From Candidatus Segatella caccae (GTDB lineage: Bacteria; Bacteroidota; Bacteroidia; Bacteroidales; Bacteroidaceae), in the NCBI GenBank assembly GCA_900556395.1, contig USOQ01000007.1:1-50375 (forward strand): a stretch of DNA of 50,375 nucleotides, read 5' to 3'. Positions 42,479 through 50,375 of this stretch are shown here, one piece after another. Every line of letters begins with the position of its first letter. The stretch's first letter is position 1. Under the pieces are notes generated by a model that did no database searches, had not been told where the DNA came from, and saw nothing but the letters and a program-made list of their open reading frames with translations. The position numbers were made by a program, and so were the translations under genes.

Positions 42479-43111
42479 ATGAGACAAGCTAACAAGGCGG
42501 AAAAAATCATTCTTGGCATCGATCCTGGCACCAATGTCATGGGCTATGGCGTGATAAGAGTGGTGGGAAACAAGGCACAGCTCGTTGTAATGGGCGTCAT
42601 CGACATGAGAAAAGAAAACGACCCATACCTCCGCCTGGGAAAGATTTTCGAACGAGTAACCGGCATCATCGATGAATACCTGCCCGACGAAATGGCTATC
42701 GAGGCTCCTTTCTTCGGAAAAAACGTACAGTCGATGCTCAAACTCGGACGGGCACAGGGGGTTGCCATTGCAGCAGCCATCCATCATGATGTACCTATCC
42801 ACGAATATGCTCCTCTGAAAATCAAAATGGCTATTACTGGTCAAGGACAAGCATCCAAGGAACAGGTGGCAGGAATGTTACAGAGAATGCTTAATATAAG
42901 CGATGACGACATGCCTAAGTTTATGGATGCCACCGATGCTCTGGGAGCTGCCTACTGCCACTTCCTACAGATGGGACGCCCTGAGACTGATGCGCCTCAC
43001 TACTCGAGTTGGAAAGACTTTGCCACCAGGAATCAAAGCATGACAGTGGCAAACAATAGCACCCTCACTGGTCCTCAAGCCAAACTATTGAGAGTACTCC
43101 GCAAACAATAA
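42479..43111 (+). CDS. ruvC: Holliday junction endonuclease RuvC
   Basis: RuvC cuts Holliday junctions made during recombination, working with RuvAB. The 210-residue protein has the RNase H-fold acidic residues: ILGIDPGTNVMGYGVI, MAIEAPFFGKNVQSMLKLGR, and the C-terminal Asp pair in MDATDALGAAYCHFLQ. It is about 20-40 residues longer than E. coli RuvC because of a C-terminal tail (YSSWKDFATRNQSMTVANNS), as often seen in Bacteroidetes. It begins 11 bp after the MBL gene. Confidence 0.95.
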   Translation: MRQANKAEKIILGIDPGTNVMGYGVIRVVGNKAQLVVMGVIDMRKENDPYLRLGKIFERVTGIIDEYLPDEMAIEAPFFGKNVQSMLKLGRAQGVAIAAAIHHDVPIHEYAPLKIKMAITGQGQASKEQVAGMLQRMLNISDDDMPKFMDATDALGAAYCHFLQMGRPETDAPHYSSWKDFATRNQSMTVANNSTLTGPQAKLLRVLRKQ

Positions 43112-43148
43112 AAGAGAAACTTTTTTAGGATTAACAAAATAAACAAAC

Positions 43149-44648
43149 ATGCAGACAATCATTAAGATAGAGAATGGAGTGACACGCATGCCTGAATGGC
43201 GAATGGCAGAACCAGTAAACTTTACTGCTTGTGAGGGCGAACATATCGCCATCGTTGGAAAAAATGGTAGTGGCAAATCTATGTTTGTAGATATCCTTGT
43301 CGGCAGGCACCCTCTGCTCATGAAAGATCCTATCTACGACTTCTCACCAAGCAAGAAGACGCTCGTAAGCGACAACATCAAGTATATTACATTCCGAGAT
43401 ACGTATGGAGGCGATAACGATCGCACCTATTTTCTGCAGCAACGCTGGAATCAATTGGAAATTGATGAGAGTACCCCTATCGTAAAAGATAAACTGGAAG
43501 AAGCTTACCAAATGGCAGGCGAAGATACGCCAGAACGTAGAAAGCTACAGCAACACATCTACGAACTCTTTCACATGGAACAGTTGCTCGATAAATACAC
43601 CATTCTACTCTCAAGTGGTGAACTGCGTAAATTCAAACTGGCTACAACACTTTTTTCTGAGCCACGTGTGCTCATTATGGACAATCCATTTATCGGACTG
43701 GATGCCGACACACGTGAGCAACTCAAACAACTCCTTGCGACCCTGTCTGCAGAACAAGCCCTGCAGGTTATTTTGGTATTGAGCAAGAGCGATGATATAC
43801 CCGATTTCATTACTCATATCGTGGAAATAAAAGACATGAAAGTAGGAAACAAGATAACCAAGCAGGAATATCTTGCCACCAGACAACCCATTCCTGACCA
43901 CATCTTGACTCAAAGCCAAGAACAAGCTATCATCAATCTACCTTACAGCGATCGTGAATATCACAACCAAGAGGTGGTGAGAATGAACAAGGTAAGCATC
44001 CGCTATGGCAAGCGAACCATCCTTAAAGAGCTTGACTGGACTATAATGAACGGAGAACGATGGGCACTAAGCGGACAGAACGGAGCTGGCAAATCTACCC
44101 TGCTCAGCCTCATCTGTGCAGATAACCCACAGAGCTACGCTTGCGATATTGCTCTCTTCGGAAACGCACGTGGCAGCGGAGAAAGTATCTGGGACATCAA
44201 GAAGCACATCGGTTATGTGTCGCCTGAATTGCATAGGTCTTACCAACGAGACCTACCAGTAATACGCATCGTGGCAAGTGGACTGAAAGACTCTGTAGGT
44301 CTTTATGTTAAACCCAACGAGGAAGACTACGAGAAATGTCGCTTCTGGATGGAAGTTTTCGGACTGAAAGATATGGAGGAACGTGGATTCTTGAAACTGT
44401 CGAGCGGCGAACAGAGATTGGCTCTCCTGGCAAGAGCCTTTGTCAAAGACCCAGAACTGCTGATACTCGACGAACCGCTACATGGTCTCGACAACTACAA
44501 TCGTCGACTCGTCAAGGATGTCATCGAGGCATTCTGTCAACGTAAGAACAAGACCATGATTATGGTTACACACTACAAGGAAGAACTACCCGCATGTATA
44601 GACCATAGCATCTTCTTGATTCGACACGATGAGAATAACGATAAATAA
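43149..44648 (+). CDS. Tandem ABC ATPase, ModF-like
   Basis: The 499-residue soluble protein has two ABC ATPase domains and no membrane spans. NBD1: Walker A GKNGSGKS, signature LSSGELRK, Walker B VLIMDNP. NBD2: Walker A GQNGAGKS, signature LSSGEQRL, Walker B LLILDEP. NBD1 has Asn where the catalytic Glu normally follows the Walker B Asp, so only NBD2 looks fully able to hydrolyse ATP. The layout fits the ModF/PhrA group (E. coli ModF, molybdate-linked, role unclear). It sits between ruvC and a small exported protein. Confidence 0.87.
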   Translation: MQTIIKIENGVTRMPEWRMAEPVNFTACEGEHIAIVGKNGSGKSMFVDILVGRHPLLMKDPIYDFSPSKKTLVSDNIKYITFRDTYGGDNDRTYFLQQRWNQLEIDESTPIVKDKLEEAYQMAGEDTPERRKLQQHIYELFHMEQLLDKYTILLSSGELRKFKLATTLFSEPRVLIMDNPFIGLDADTREQLKQLLATLSAEQALQVILVLSKSDDIPDFITHIVEIKDMKVGNKITKQEYLATRQPIPDHILTQSQEQAIINLPYSDREYHNQEVVRMNKVSIRYGKRTILKELDWTIMNGERWALSGQNGAGKSTLLSLICADNPQSYACDIALFGNARGSGESIWDIKKHIGYVSPELHRSYQRDLPVIRIVASGLKDSVGLYVKPNEEDYEKCRFWMEVFGLKDMEERGFLKLSSGEQRLALLARAFVKDPELLILDEPLHGLDNYNRRLVKDVIEAFCQRKNKTMIMVTHYKEELPACIDHSIFLIRHDENNDK

Positions 44649-44658
44649 AGAGAGTGAA

Positions 44659-45174
44659 ATGATGAAAAGACTTTTATTATTCATGACCATTTGCTGTTTC
44701 ACAACGACAGCAGCTTGGTCGCAAGACGTGCTAAACGAGATTGTAAAGACATCTTTGGCTATCACCAACGATACTACACTGAGCAAGGAAGTACGCAAGG
44801 CAGCTGTCTTCAAATATGATGCCATGACCTATCTCCGCTCAAAGGTTCTTCCCCCCAATGTCTTGTTGGAGCAAAAGATTAGTGCAGACTCGCTCAACGC
44901 ATGCATCAAGATGCTCAACGAACAGGCATACGCCATGAACCAATATGTCACACTCTACCAGAAAAGACTCTCTGAAGCGAAAAAACGTAACTTGGGCATG
45001 GTGAAAAGTCTCTTCAAACAAGCCACCATTGACCACAAACTGTTCAATGACAGCGATACGGAAATCACACTGGCTTACTTCAACCGATCCGATTACCCCA
45101 TACAGTTCTGCCTCGACTGCGATTGGATCAAGACGCTCGCCTTCATCCGCTCTATCGACTGGAGCAAGATATAA
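44659..45174 (+). CDS. Small exported protein of unknown function
   Basis: The 171-residue protein has a signal peptide (about 1-21, ending AWSQD) and a helical mature part (VRKAAVFKYDAMTYLRSKVL, MNQYVTLYQKRLSEAKKRNL). No lipobox. I prefer the ATG at 44659, preceded by AGAGAG; the ATG at 44629 lies inside the ABC gene and would put a charged stretch before the signal. No family recognised. Last gene of the rsmG run, ending before a long hairpin. Confidence 0.72.
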   Translation: MMKRLLLFMTICCFTTTAAWSQDVLNEIVKTSLAITNDTTLSKEVRKAAVFKYDAMTYLRSKVLPPNVLLEQKISADSLNACIKMLNEQAYAMNQYVTLYQKRLSEAKKRNLGMVKSLFKQATIDHKLFNDSDTEITLAYFNRSDYPIQFCLDCDWIKTLAFIRSIDWSKI

Positions 45175-45251
45175 GAAAATTGTATGCGCTAAAGAGAAAA
45201 AGAGATATTAAACGCTCTAAATGCCTCCCCCCCCATCATACAACTCTTTAC

Positions 45252-45309
45252 GATATAGAAAAGTCCCATAGCAGAGTTGAAACTCTTGGCTATGGGACTT
45301 TTCTATATC
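45252..45309. terminator. 58-nt near-perfect hairpin between convergent genes
   Basis: Outer arms of 21 bp (45252-45272 and 45289-45309, including AGTCCCATAGC/GCTATGGGACT) pair perfectly. Within the 16-base apex AGAGTT and AACTCT pair again, so almost the whole element folds. It lies midway between the exported-protein gene (plus) and the HU-LysM gene (minus) and can serve both. The stem is much longer than most terminators here. Confidence 0.75.
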
Positions 45310-45439
45310 ATTATTCTTGTTACAACAATAATCGAAAACAGCAATTATTGCCAAGAGATTACTATATGTATTTTACTATTGCTCGCTATATTTAACAAAA
45401 AAAACAAGGTCATCTCACGACAGCCCTGTTTCTCTTTAT

Positions 45440-46930
45440 TTATTTCTTTTTCTTCAATACCAGTTTAGGAATTTTGATTTTCTGACCTGCTTTCACATCA
45501 ATAGCACCACCATTAACAGCTTCAAGATAACACTCCATGCCTGGCCCTAAATACAACTTACTGATGCTACTCAACGTCTGACCGCTTTTTGCTACCACAG
45601 TTTGTTCAATGCCTGTAATGCGGTAAGCACCAGTTCGCACACGTGGATCTGCATCATACTTGCTTTCTGTCAACGCCTTCTCCTTCATCTTGGCAGCCTC
45701 TTTTTCCTTAGCTGCTTCTACTTGTCGCTTTTCTGCAGCTATCTTAGCTACTTCCTGAACCTTAGCCTTAGCTTCAGCTTTCTTGATACTATCTACTTGA
45801 GCCTCAGTCTGATGTTCATCAACACTATTTACAACTTCAGCTGCTTGAGCAAGTCGTGCGCTATCTTGAAGAGCTTTCATTCGCAAATCGTCTTTCTGTA
45901 AACGAGCCAAACTGTCTTTCTTTAAACGAGTTTTTTGCATTTCCTCTAACTGCATAGCAAGATGATTGCGTTGGGCTTGCATCTTACCATAGTTGAAAGC
46001 AAACCATCCCACTCCTCCTATCAAGACTATAATCAGAACGACAGCCACAGATATGACATAACGTGGAAGCATGAAGTAATGCTTCTTATCTGATACAAGA
46101 ACATCGTCTACTTCGTCTACCTCATCAGCATTATCTGCATCTTTATCCTCAAAATAAGACTCTGCAGCAGGCGTAGTCTGCTTTGGCTGGGAAACGAGAT
46201 CTGTAACCTCGGGAGTCGATTCTGATATTTCTTCTTGTACAGAAGAAGTTTCTACAACCTGTTCTGGCTCTTCCTCCTTGACAGATTGTTCTGCTTCTTG
46301 TACCTCAGATATAGGCTTCTCAAGTTGTTTTTCCTCTACAGGCAGAACTGACTCATGTTCCTCAGTACAAGCCTCTTCTTCTGGCAGAACGTTTAAATCT
46401 TCGACATGAACAGGTACTTCTTCTGTAGGAGTTTCATTCTCTTGCACTACTGGTTCTGCAGACTGCACTGTAGTAACTACAGGAATACTTTCCAACTTTT
46501 CTATAGGCGAATTTTCCAACTCGTCAGAAGGTTGTTGCTCATCAGAAGGTATAGACACATCCTCTTTGGACTCGAATGAAAACTTTCTATCTATCTCACT
46601 GAAATCAACACCATCGTTGACCACCACCGTCTCGAACTGAGCAAAAGGCTTGTTGACGATTTCCTTTAAAATATTGTCGGGAGTGAAGGTAATTTTATCA
46701 CGACCGCCAATAACAATACGTTCTCCAGTATTGACATCAACACTCTCACGATCTTTGACAGACGTCACCTTGAAGGTGCCAAGCCATCTTATTTTTAACT
46801 GTTTGTCAGCTTGCATCACACCATTAGCCACATCAAACATCTGCTTGATGAAAGCCTCGGCCTCAGAGATTGTCATACTGTTCTTCTCTGCAAGAATCTT
46901 GGCAAGAATTGACATACTGGATCTATTCAT
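45440..46930 (-). CDS. HU/IHF-like DNA-binding domain fused to membrane span and LysM
   Basis: The 496-residue protein has, in order: an HU/IHF-like DNA-binding domain (about 5-95; ILAEKNSMTISEAEAFIKQM, IRWLGTFKVTSVKDRESVDV, GGRDKITFTPD), a long acidic Glu/Val-rich linker (about 120-285), one membrane span (about 290-312; ISVAVVLIIVLIGGVGWFAF), a charged coiled-coil (about 315-435, KKAEAKAKVQEVAKIAAEKR) and a C-terminal LysM domain (about 445-490; TVVAKSGQTLSSISKLYLGP, AGQKIKIPKL). The layout would put the DNA-binding part in the cytoplasm and LysM on peptidoglycan in the periplasm. It overlaps the HU gene upstream by 8 bp, so the two are translationally coupled. Confidence 0.88.
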   Translation of the reverse strand: MNRSSMSILAKILAEKNSMTISEAEAFIKQMFDVANGVMQADKQLKIRWLGTFKVTSVKDRESVDVNTGERIVIGGRDKITFTPDNILKEIVNKPFAQFETVVVNDGVDFSEIDRKFSFESKEDVSIPSDEQQPSDELENSPIEKLESIPVVTTVQSAEPVVQENETPTEEVPVHVEDLNVLPEEEACTEEHESVLPVEEKQLEKPISEVQEAEQSVKEEEPEQVVETSSVQEEISESTPEVTDLVSQPKQTTPAAESYFEDKDADNADEVDEVDDVLVSDKKHYFMLPRYVISVAVVLIIVLIGGVGWFAFNYGKMQAQRNHLAMQLEEMQKTRLKKDSLARLQKDDLRMKALQDSARLAQAAEVVNSVDEHQTEAQVDSIKKAEAKAKVQEVAKIAAEKRQVEAAKEKEAAKMKEKALTESKYDADPRVRTGAYRITGIEQTVVAKSGQTLSSISKLYLGPGMECYLEAVNGGAIDVKAGQKIKIPKLVLKKKK

Positions 46931-47216
46931 CTCCTACTCCTCCATTCTTTAGTTTTTCCTTGATAGCAGCTACTGGACGAAAGCCCAATACCAACTTTGG
47001 TGGCACCAACTGGCGCTTCTTGGTAGTGGGATTCACCACCACACGCTCCATGCGCTTCTTGACTTCAAATGTACCAAAGTTGGGAATAGCAACAGCTTCA
47101 CCCTCTTCGAACTGTGTTATCATTGCATCTATCACTTTTCTCACCAACTTCTGCGTATCCTCTTGCGAATACCCCGACTGACGAGCAAGTTCTGCTATGT
47201 ATTCTTTATTGTTCAT
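46923..47216 (-). CDS. HU-family DNA-binding protein
   Basis: The 97-residue nucleoid protein starts MNNKEYIAELARQSGYSQED, has the helical dimer part (TQKLVRKVIDAMITQFEEGE), the beta sheet with AIPNFGTFEVKKRMERVVVN and the DNA-binding arm region TTKKRQLVPPKLVLGFRP. It is an ordinary single-domain HU/IHF-type subunit. It overlaps the HU-TM-LysM gene by 8 bp and could form heterodimers with its DNA-binding domain. Its promoter is at 47264-47295. Confidence 0.92.
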   Translation of the reverse strand: MNNKEYIAELARQSGYSQEDTQKLVRKVIDAMITQFEEGEAVAIPNFGTFEVKKRMERVVVNPTTKKRQLVPPKLVLGFRPVAAIKEKLKNGGVGDE

Positions 47217-47263
47217 GATAAAAAACTCTATATATAGATGTTGAAAAAGAATCCTTTAAAATG

Positions 47264-47295
47264 CAAAATTAGTAAATTAATAAATAAAAACCAAA
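47264..47295 (-). promoter_or_regulatory. Promoter of the HU pair
   Basis: On the minus strand TTTG (47295-47292), 20 bp, TAATTTTG (47271-47264); 47 bases before the ATG. Confidence 0.75.
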
Positions 47296-47341
47296 CAATT
47301 TGGAGAAAAAAGCATTTTAAAGAAATATCAAGAACTTCAAT

Positions 47342-47381
47342 AAAGGGGATATCAAGTATTCAATAATTTGATATCCCCTTT
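47342..47381. terminator. Terminator after atpG
   Basis: AAAGGGGATATCAA (47342-47355) and its exact reverse complement (47368-47381) form a 14-bp stem with a 12-base loop. Only a short U-run follows on the minus strand. It lies 70 bp after the atpG stop and closes the ATP synthase operon. Confidence 0.75.
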
Positions 47382-47451
47382 GATTATTGTAAGCTTCGCT
47401 GAGAGAGCAAAGCATGTTTATTTTACCTCATGATACTGTAGAAATAGTGAA

Positions 47452-48426
47452 CTAATTATTCACGCTACCACCCACAATATCGAGCAATTCATTTGTAATG
47501 GCCTGTTGACGACTCTTGTTGTACTGCAGGTTGAGCTCACGCAAGAGTTCATCAGCATTATCGGTTGCTGTCTGCATAGCTACCATTCGGGCAGCATGCT
47601 CACTGGCTTGACTATCCAGAAGGGCAGTGTAAATCATCAGTCGCAACTGCTTAGGAATGAGCACACCTAACACTGTCTCCAAGTCAGGCTCTACGATGAA
47701 GTCATCATTCAGAGGCTTTGCCTCCGACTTTTGACGCTCGCTATCCTCTGCCTGTTTCTTGCGCAAGTATTCCTGAGCTTTCGCCGTAGCCACATTGGAT
47801 GTGAGGTCGCGGTCGTTGTCTACACCTATGGCCTCGGTAGAGAGGTCGATAGGCAGGAAGGTCTTCTTTGTCAGTATCTGTGAACCTGCACTCTTAAAGT
47901 GATGATAAATCATCTCTACTTTGTCAAGTTCGCCTGCAGCATACTGCTTGGCAAGTTTATGTGCGATATCAGCACAAGCCTTGGCATTGGGATGATCGGC
48001 AAGTTCCATGAAATTACCACCTATCTTCAGTCCTAACTTTTGTGCCTTCTCTGCTACCTTTCTGCCTATAGGATAAACCGTGATGTCGTCAATGCCTTGA
48101 GCCTTATACTCATCCACTGTCTGTATCATCATCTTGATGATATTGGAGTTAAATCCACCGCACAAGCTACTATTGGAACTATAAACCACTAAAGCCACAC
48201 GCTTGATTTCCTTGTGCTCCACCTGCAACACATGGTCTACATTAGGAGTACTAACCAAGAAGCTCTTGAGGATATGCTCCAACATGTTCTCGTAGGGTAG
48301 CATATTCTGAATAGCTACCTGAGCATGATGCAACTTGCTCGAAGCTACCATCTTCATGGCACTCGTTATCTTACGGGTGCTGTTGACACTGGCAATGCGA
48401 GTCTTAATCTCTTTTAACGACGGCAT
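47452..48426 (-). CDS. atpG: ATP synthase F1 subunit gamma
   Basis: The gamma subunit is the rotating central stalk of F1. The 324-residue protein starts MPSLKEIKTRIASVNSTRKI (family N-terminus, TRKITSAMKMVASSKL) and ends LRELNLQYNKSRQQAITNEL with DIVGGSVNN, the conserved C-terminal helix. A middle insert rich in charged residues (AQEYLRKKQAEDSERQKSEA) makes it about 30-40 residues longer than the E. coli protein. It starts 6 bp after the atpA stop and is the last gene of the operon here. Confidence 0.96.
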   Translation of the reverse strand: MPSLKEIKTRIASVNSTRKITSAMKMVASSKLHHAQVAIQNMLPYENMLEHILKSFLVSTPNVDHVLQVEHKEIKRVALVVYSSNSSLCGGFNSNIIKMMIQTVDEYKAQGIDDITVYPIGRKVAEKAQKLGLKIGGNFMELADHPNAKACADIAHKLAKQYAAGELDKVEMIYHHFKSAGSQILTKKTFLPIDLSTEAIGVDNDRDLTSNVATAKAQEYLRKKQAEDSERQKSEAKPLNDDFIVEPDLETVLGVLIPKQLRLMIYTALLDSQASEHAARMVAMQTATDNADELLRELNLQYNKSRQQAITNELLDIVGGSVNN

Positions 48427-48432
48427 AGGCTA

Positions 48433-50019
48433 TTACGCTTTATATTGTCCTGCAACATTAGCCATGGTCTCCTTGATAACATTGATACAGTCATCGGTAA
48501 GTTTACCATCAGCCAAAGTCTCAATAACATCGGCGTGCTGGCTACGCATAGCATCAAGGAATAGATCCTGACACTCGCGAACCTTATCCATAGGCACGTC
48601 ATGCATCAATCCATGTACACCACAATAGAGGATGGCAACCTGTTCGCCTACTGGCATAGGACGATACTGAGGCTGAACCAACAACTGGTCATTCTTACGA
48701 CCACGATCCAAAGTCATCGCAGTTACGGCATCCATATCACTTGAGAACTTAGAGAAAGCCTCCAACTCACGATACTGAGCCATATCAATCTTCAAGGTAC
48801 CAGCCACCTTCTTCATACTCTTGATCTGGGCAGAACCACCAACACGAGATACTGAAATACCTACGTTGATGGCAGGACGGAAGCCCTGGTTAAAGAGGTC
48901 GGTCTCCAAGAATATCTGACCATCGGTGATAGAGATCACGTTGGTAGGAATGTATGCAGAAACGTCACCAGCCTGTGTCTCAATGATAGGAAGGGCCGTT
49001 AATGAACCACCACCTTTCACCTTACCCTTCAAACATTCAGGCAGGTCGTTCATCTGCTCAGCAACTTCCTGCTGATCGTTGATACGAGCGGCACGCTCCA
49101 AAAGACGAGAGTGGAGATAGAATACATCACCTGGATAAGCCTCACGTCCTGAAGGACGACGAAGAATCAGTGAAACCTCACGATAAGCCACAGCCTGCTT
49201 ACTCAAGTCATCGTATACAACGAGGGCAGAGTAACCACGATCACGGAAGTACTCACCAATGGCTGCACCAGCAAATGGTGCGTAATACTGCATAGCAGCA
49301 GGATCAGCAGCGGTAGCACTAACGATGATGGTATATGGCAGGGCGCCATGCTCCTTAAGGTTCTGTACAAGGGCTGCAACGGTAGAAGCCTTCTGACCGA
49401 TAGCTACATAAATACAATATACAGGCTTACCTGCCTCATAGAAACTCTTCTGATTGATGATAGTATCTACAGCAATGGCAGTCTTACCAGTCTGACGGTC
49501 ACCAATGATGAGCTCGCGCTGACCACGACCAATAGGAATCATGGAGTCGACAGCCTTTAAACCTGTCTGCAGAGGTTCCTTTACTGGCTGACGATAGATA
49601 ACACCAGGAGCCTTTCGATCCAAAGGCATTTCGAAAGAATCGGTAAGATCGATATCTCCCTGTCCGTCAATAGCCTGACCTAAAGGGTTGACAACACGTC
49701 CGAGGAAGTTGTCGTTAACACGGATAGAGGCGATACGATGTGTACGTTTTACGCTCTGTCCCTCCTTGATGCCAGCAGTTGGACCTAAGAGGACACAACC
49801 TACATTATCTTCCTCCAAGTTCATGACGATAGCCATGGTGCCGTTCTCAAACTCAAGGAGTTCGTTAGCCTCTGCATTACGAAGTCCGTAAATACGTGCC
49901 ACGCCATCACTGACGGTAAGCACGGTACCCACCTCGTCAAACTGCTGAGAGCCATTTACCTCCTGTAGTTGTTGCTGAAGAACTTCAGACACCTCACTTG
50001 GTTTAATTTTATCTGACAT
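48433..50019 (-). CDS. atpA: ATP synthase F1 subunit alpha
   Basis: Alpha is the non-catalytic nucleotide-binding subunit of the F1 hexamer. The 528-residue protein has a beta-barrel N-terminus (VLTVSDGVARIYGLRNAEAN), Walker A GDRQTGKTAIA, the conserved AYREVSLILRRPSGREAYPG region, and FLETDLFNQGFRPAINVGIS with SRVGGSAQIKSMKKV. It starts MSDKIKPSEVSEVLQQQLQ at ATG 50019. A 105-bp spacer with short repeats separates it from atpH. Confidence 0.97.
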   Translation of the reverse strand: MSDKIKPSEVSEVLQQQLQEVNGSQQFDEVGTVLTVSDGVARIYGLRNAEANELLEFENGTMAIVMNLEEDNVGCVLLGPTAGIKEGQSVKRTHRIASIRVNDNFLGRVVNPLGQAIDGQGDIDLTDSFEMPLDRKAPGVIYRQPVKEPLQTGLKAVDSMIPIGRGQRELIIGDRQTGKTAIAVDTIINQKSFYEAGKPVYCIYVAIGQKASTVAALVQNLKEHGALPYTIIVSATAADPAAMQYYAPFAGAAIGEYFRDRGYSALVVYDDLSKQAVAYREVSLILRRPSGREAYPGDVFYLHSRLLERAARINDQQEVAEQMNDLPECLKGKVKGGGSLTALPIIETQAGDVSAYIPTNVISITDGQIFLETDLFNQGFRPAINVGISVSRVGGSAQIKSMKKVAGTLKIDMAQYRELEAFSKFSSDMDAVTAMTLDRGRKNDQLLVQPQYRPMPVGEQVAILYCGVHGLMHDVPMDKVRECQDLFLDAMRSQHADVIETLADGKLTDDCINVIKETMANVAGQYKA

Positions 50020-50039
50020 TTTGTTATTTACTTTAATTG

Positions 50040-50118
50040 TTAAATGAGGAGTTAAGGAGTTGAAAGAAGTTAAGGAGTTAAGACAATACCTTTAACTTCT
50101 TAAATTCTTAACTACTCA
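50040..50118. repeat. GAAGTTAAGGAGTTAAG repeat between atpH and atpA
   Basis: The spacer carries GAGGAGTTAAGGAGTT and then GAAGTTAAGGAGTTAAGAC (50066-50084, identical to 25719-25737), facing partly complementary TTTAACTTCTTAAATTC and TTAACTACTC (50091-50117). It can form a weak hairpin in the atp message. Confidence 0.65.
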
Positions 50119-50124
50119 AGAAAA

Positions 50125-50375
50125 TTACTTTTTGAGCTGTGTCAGAATGTTGTTGAGCTTTGTCTTTACGCTCGCATCCATTCTATAAGTATCATACTCA
50201 AGGATAAATCCACCGATGATATCTGGGTTCACCTCAGTCTTGAACTCCACAGTACCTTGGGTTCTCTGTTCCACCATCTTTCGCATCTTCTGTTCTGTAT
50301 CAGGAGTTACGGTAGTGGCAGTGATCAGCTTACCGCGGATGATGTTCTTCTGTTTCCTGTAAAGAGTGATATACG
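50125..50375 (-). CDS. atpH: ATP synthase F1 subunit delta, C-terminal part (cut by window edge)
   Basis: Only the last 83 residues are in the window (the gene starts beyond 50375). They read YITLYRKQKNIIRGKLITAT, then TVEFKTEVNPDIIGGFILEY and DTYRMDASVKTKLNNILTQL, ending KK. The GGFxxxxxxxxxDxSxxxxL pattern is the C-terminal signature of the delta/OSCP subunit, which ties F1 to the peripheral stalk. The order atpH-atpA-atpG is the standard one. Confidence 0.92.
   Translation of the reverse strand, partial: YITLYRKQKNIIRGKLITATTVTPDTEQKMRKMVEQRTQGTVEFKTEVNPDIIGGFILEYDTYRMDASVKTKLNNILTQLKK

Overview
The window looks like chromosomal DNA of a Bacteroidales bacterium, most likely a Prevotella/Segatella relative. 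The evidence is a SusC/SusD pair with a FecI-type sigma factor and FecR anti-sigma, glutaminyl-tRNA synthetase, PerR next to a reverse rubrerythrin, and many Bacteroidetes-type promoters (TTTG, about 19-20 bp, then TAnnTTTG). No rRNA, CRISPR array, phage or transposase gene was seen. One tRNA gene (Cys) is present.

Layout. 1-1.1 kb: 5' part of leuA (minus) behind a leader peptide and attenuator. 1.2-7.9 kb (minus): RNase D-like exonuclease, RlmI-like methyltransferase, an orphan substrate-binding lipoprotein, a large helical-repeat (TPR-like) protein and dnaB, probably co-transcribed in part. 8-12.4 kb (plus): ftsK, a LolA-like carrier, perR and rubrerythrin. 12.5-24.7 kb: an accessory locus of about 12 kb flanked by two copies of a nearly identical 63-bp direct repeat that contains a terminator. 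It encodes an ECF sigma factor, FecR, SusC with an STN signalling domain, SusD, a DcuC-type dicarboxylate carrier, isoaspartyl dipeptidase (IadA) and a fused alpha/beta-hydrolase plus M14 carboxypeptidase. The last three overlap by 4 bp at each junction. I read it as a peptide-scavenging locus: capture at the outer membrane, trimming in the periplasm, cleavage of isoaspartyl dipeptides, and C4-dicarboxylate exchange.

24.7-32.3 kb: a repeat cluster, a short primary-type sigma factor, an AraC-type regulator, an LTA synthase-like sulfatase-fold membrane enzyme, a PAP2 phosphatase, a small lipoprotein, glnS and a DedA protein. 32.5-39.3 kb (minus): mannose-1-phosphate guanylyltransferase, xylulokinase, a small acidic protein, a GH10-like glycosidase, a TRIC/UPF0126 membrane protein and rarA. 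39.4-45.2 kb (plus): an acidic-tailed protein, two small membrane proteins, tRNA-Cys, rsmG, an MBL hydrolase, ruvC, a two-domain ABC ATPase and a small exported protein. 45.4-50.4 kb (minus): an HU-like DNA-binding domain fused through a membrane segment to LysM, an HU protein, and the atpH-atpA-atpG part of the ATP synthase operon (atpH cut by the window edge).

The most interesting points are the leuA attenuator with its visible antiterminator pairing, the repeat-bounded peptide locus and its two-enzyme fusion, the HU-TM-LysM protein that could tie DNA to the cell wall, a 19-bp perfect palindrome beside the perR promoter, and a possible small RNA upstream of glnS. All family calls come from reading motifs by eye; no database search was run.
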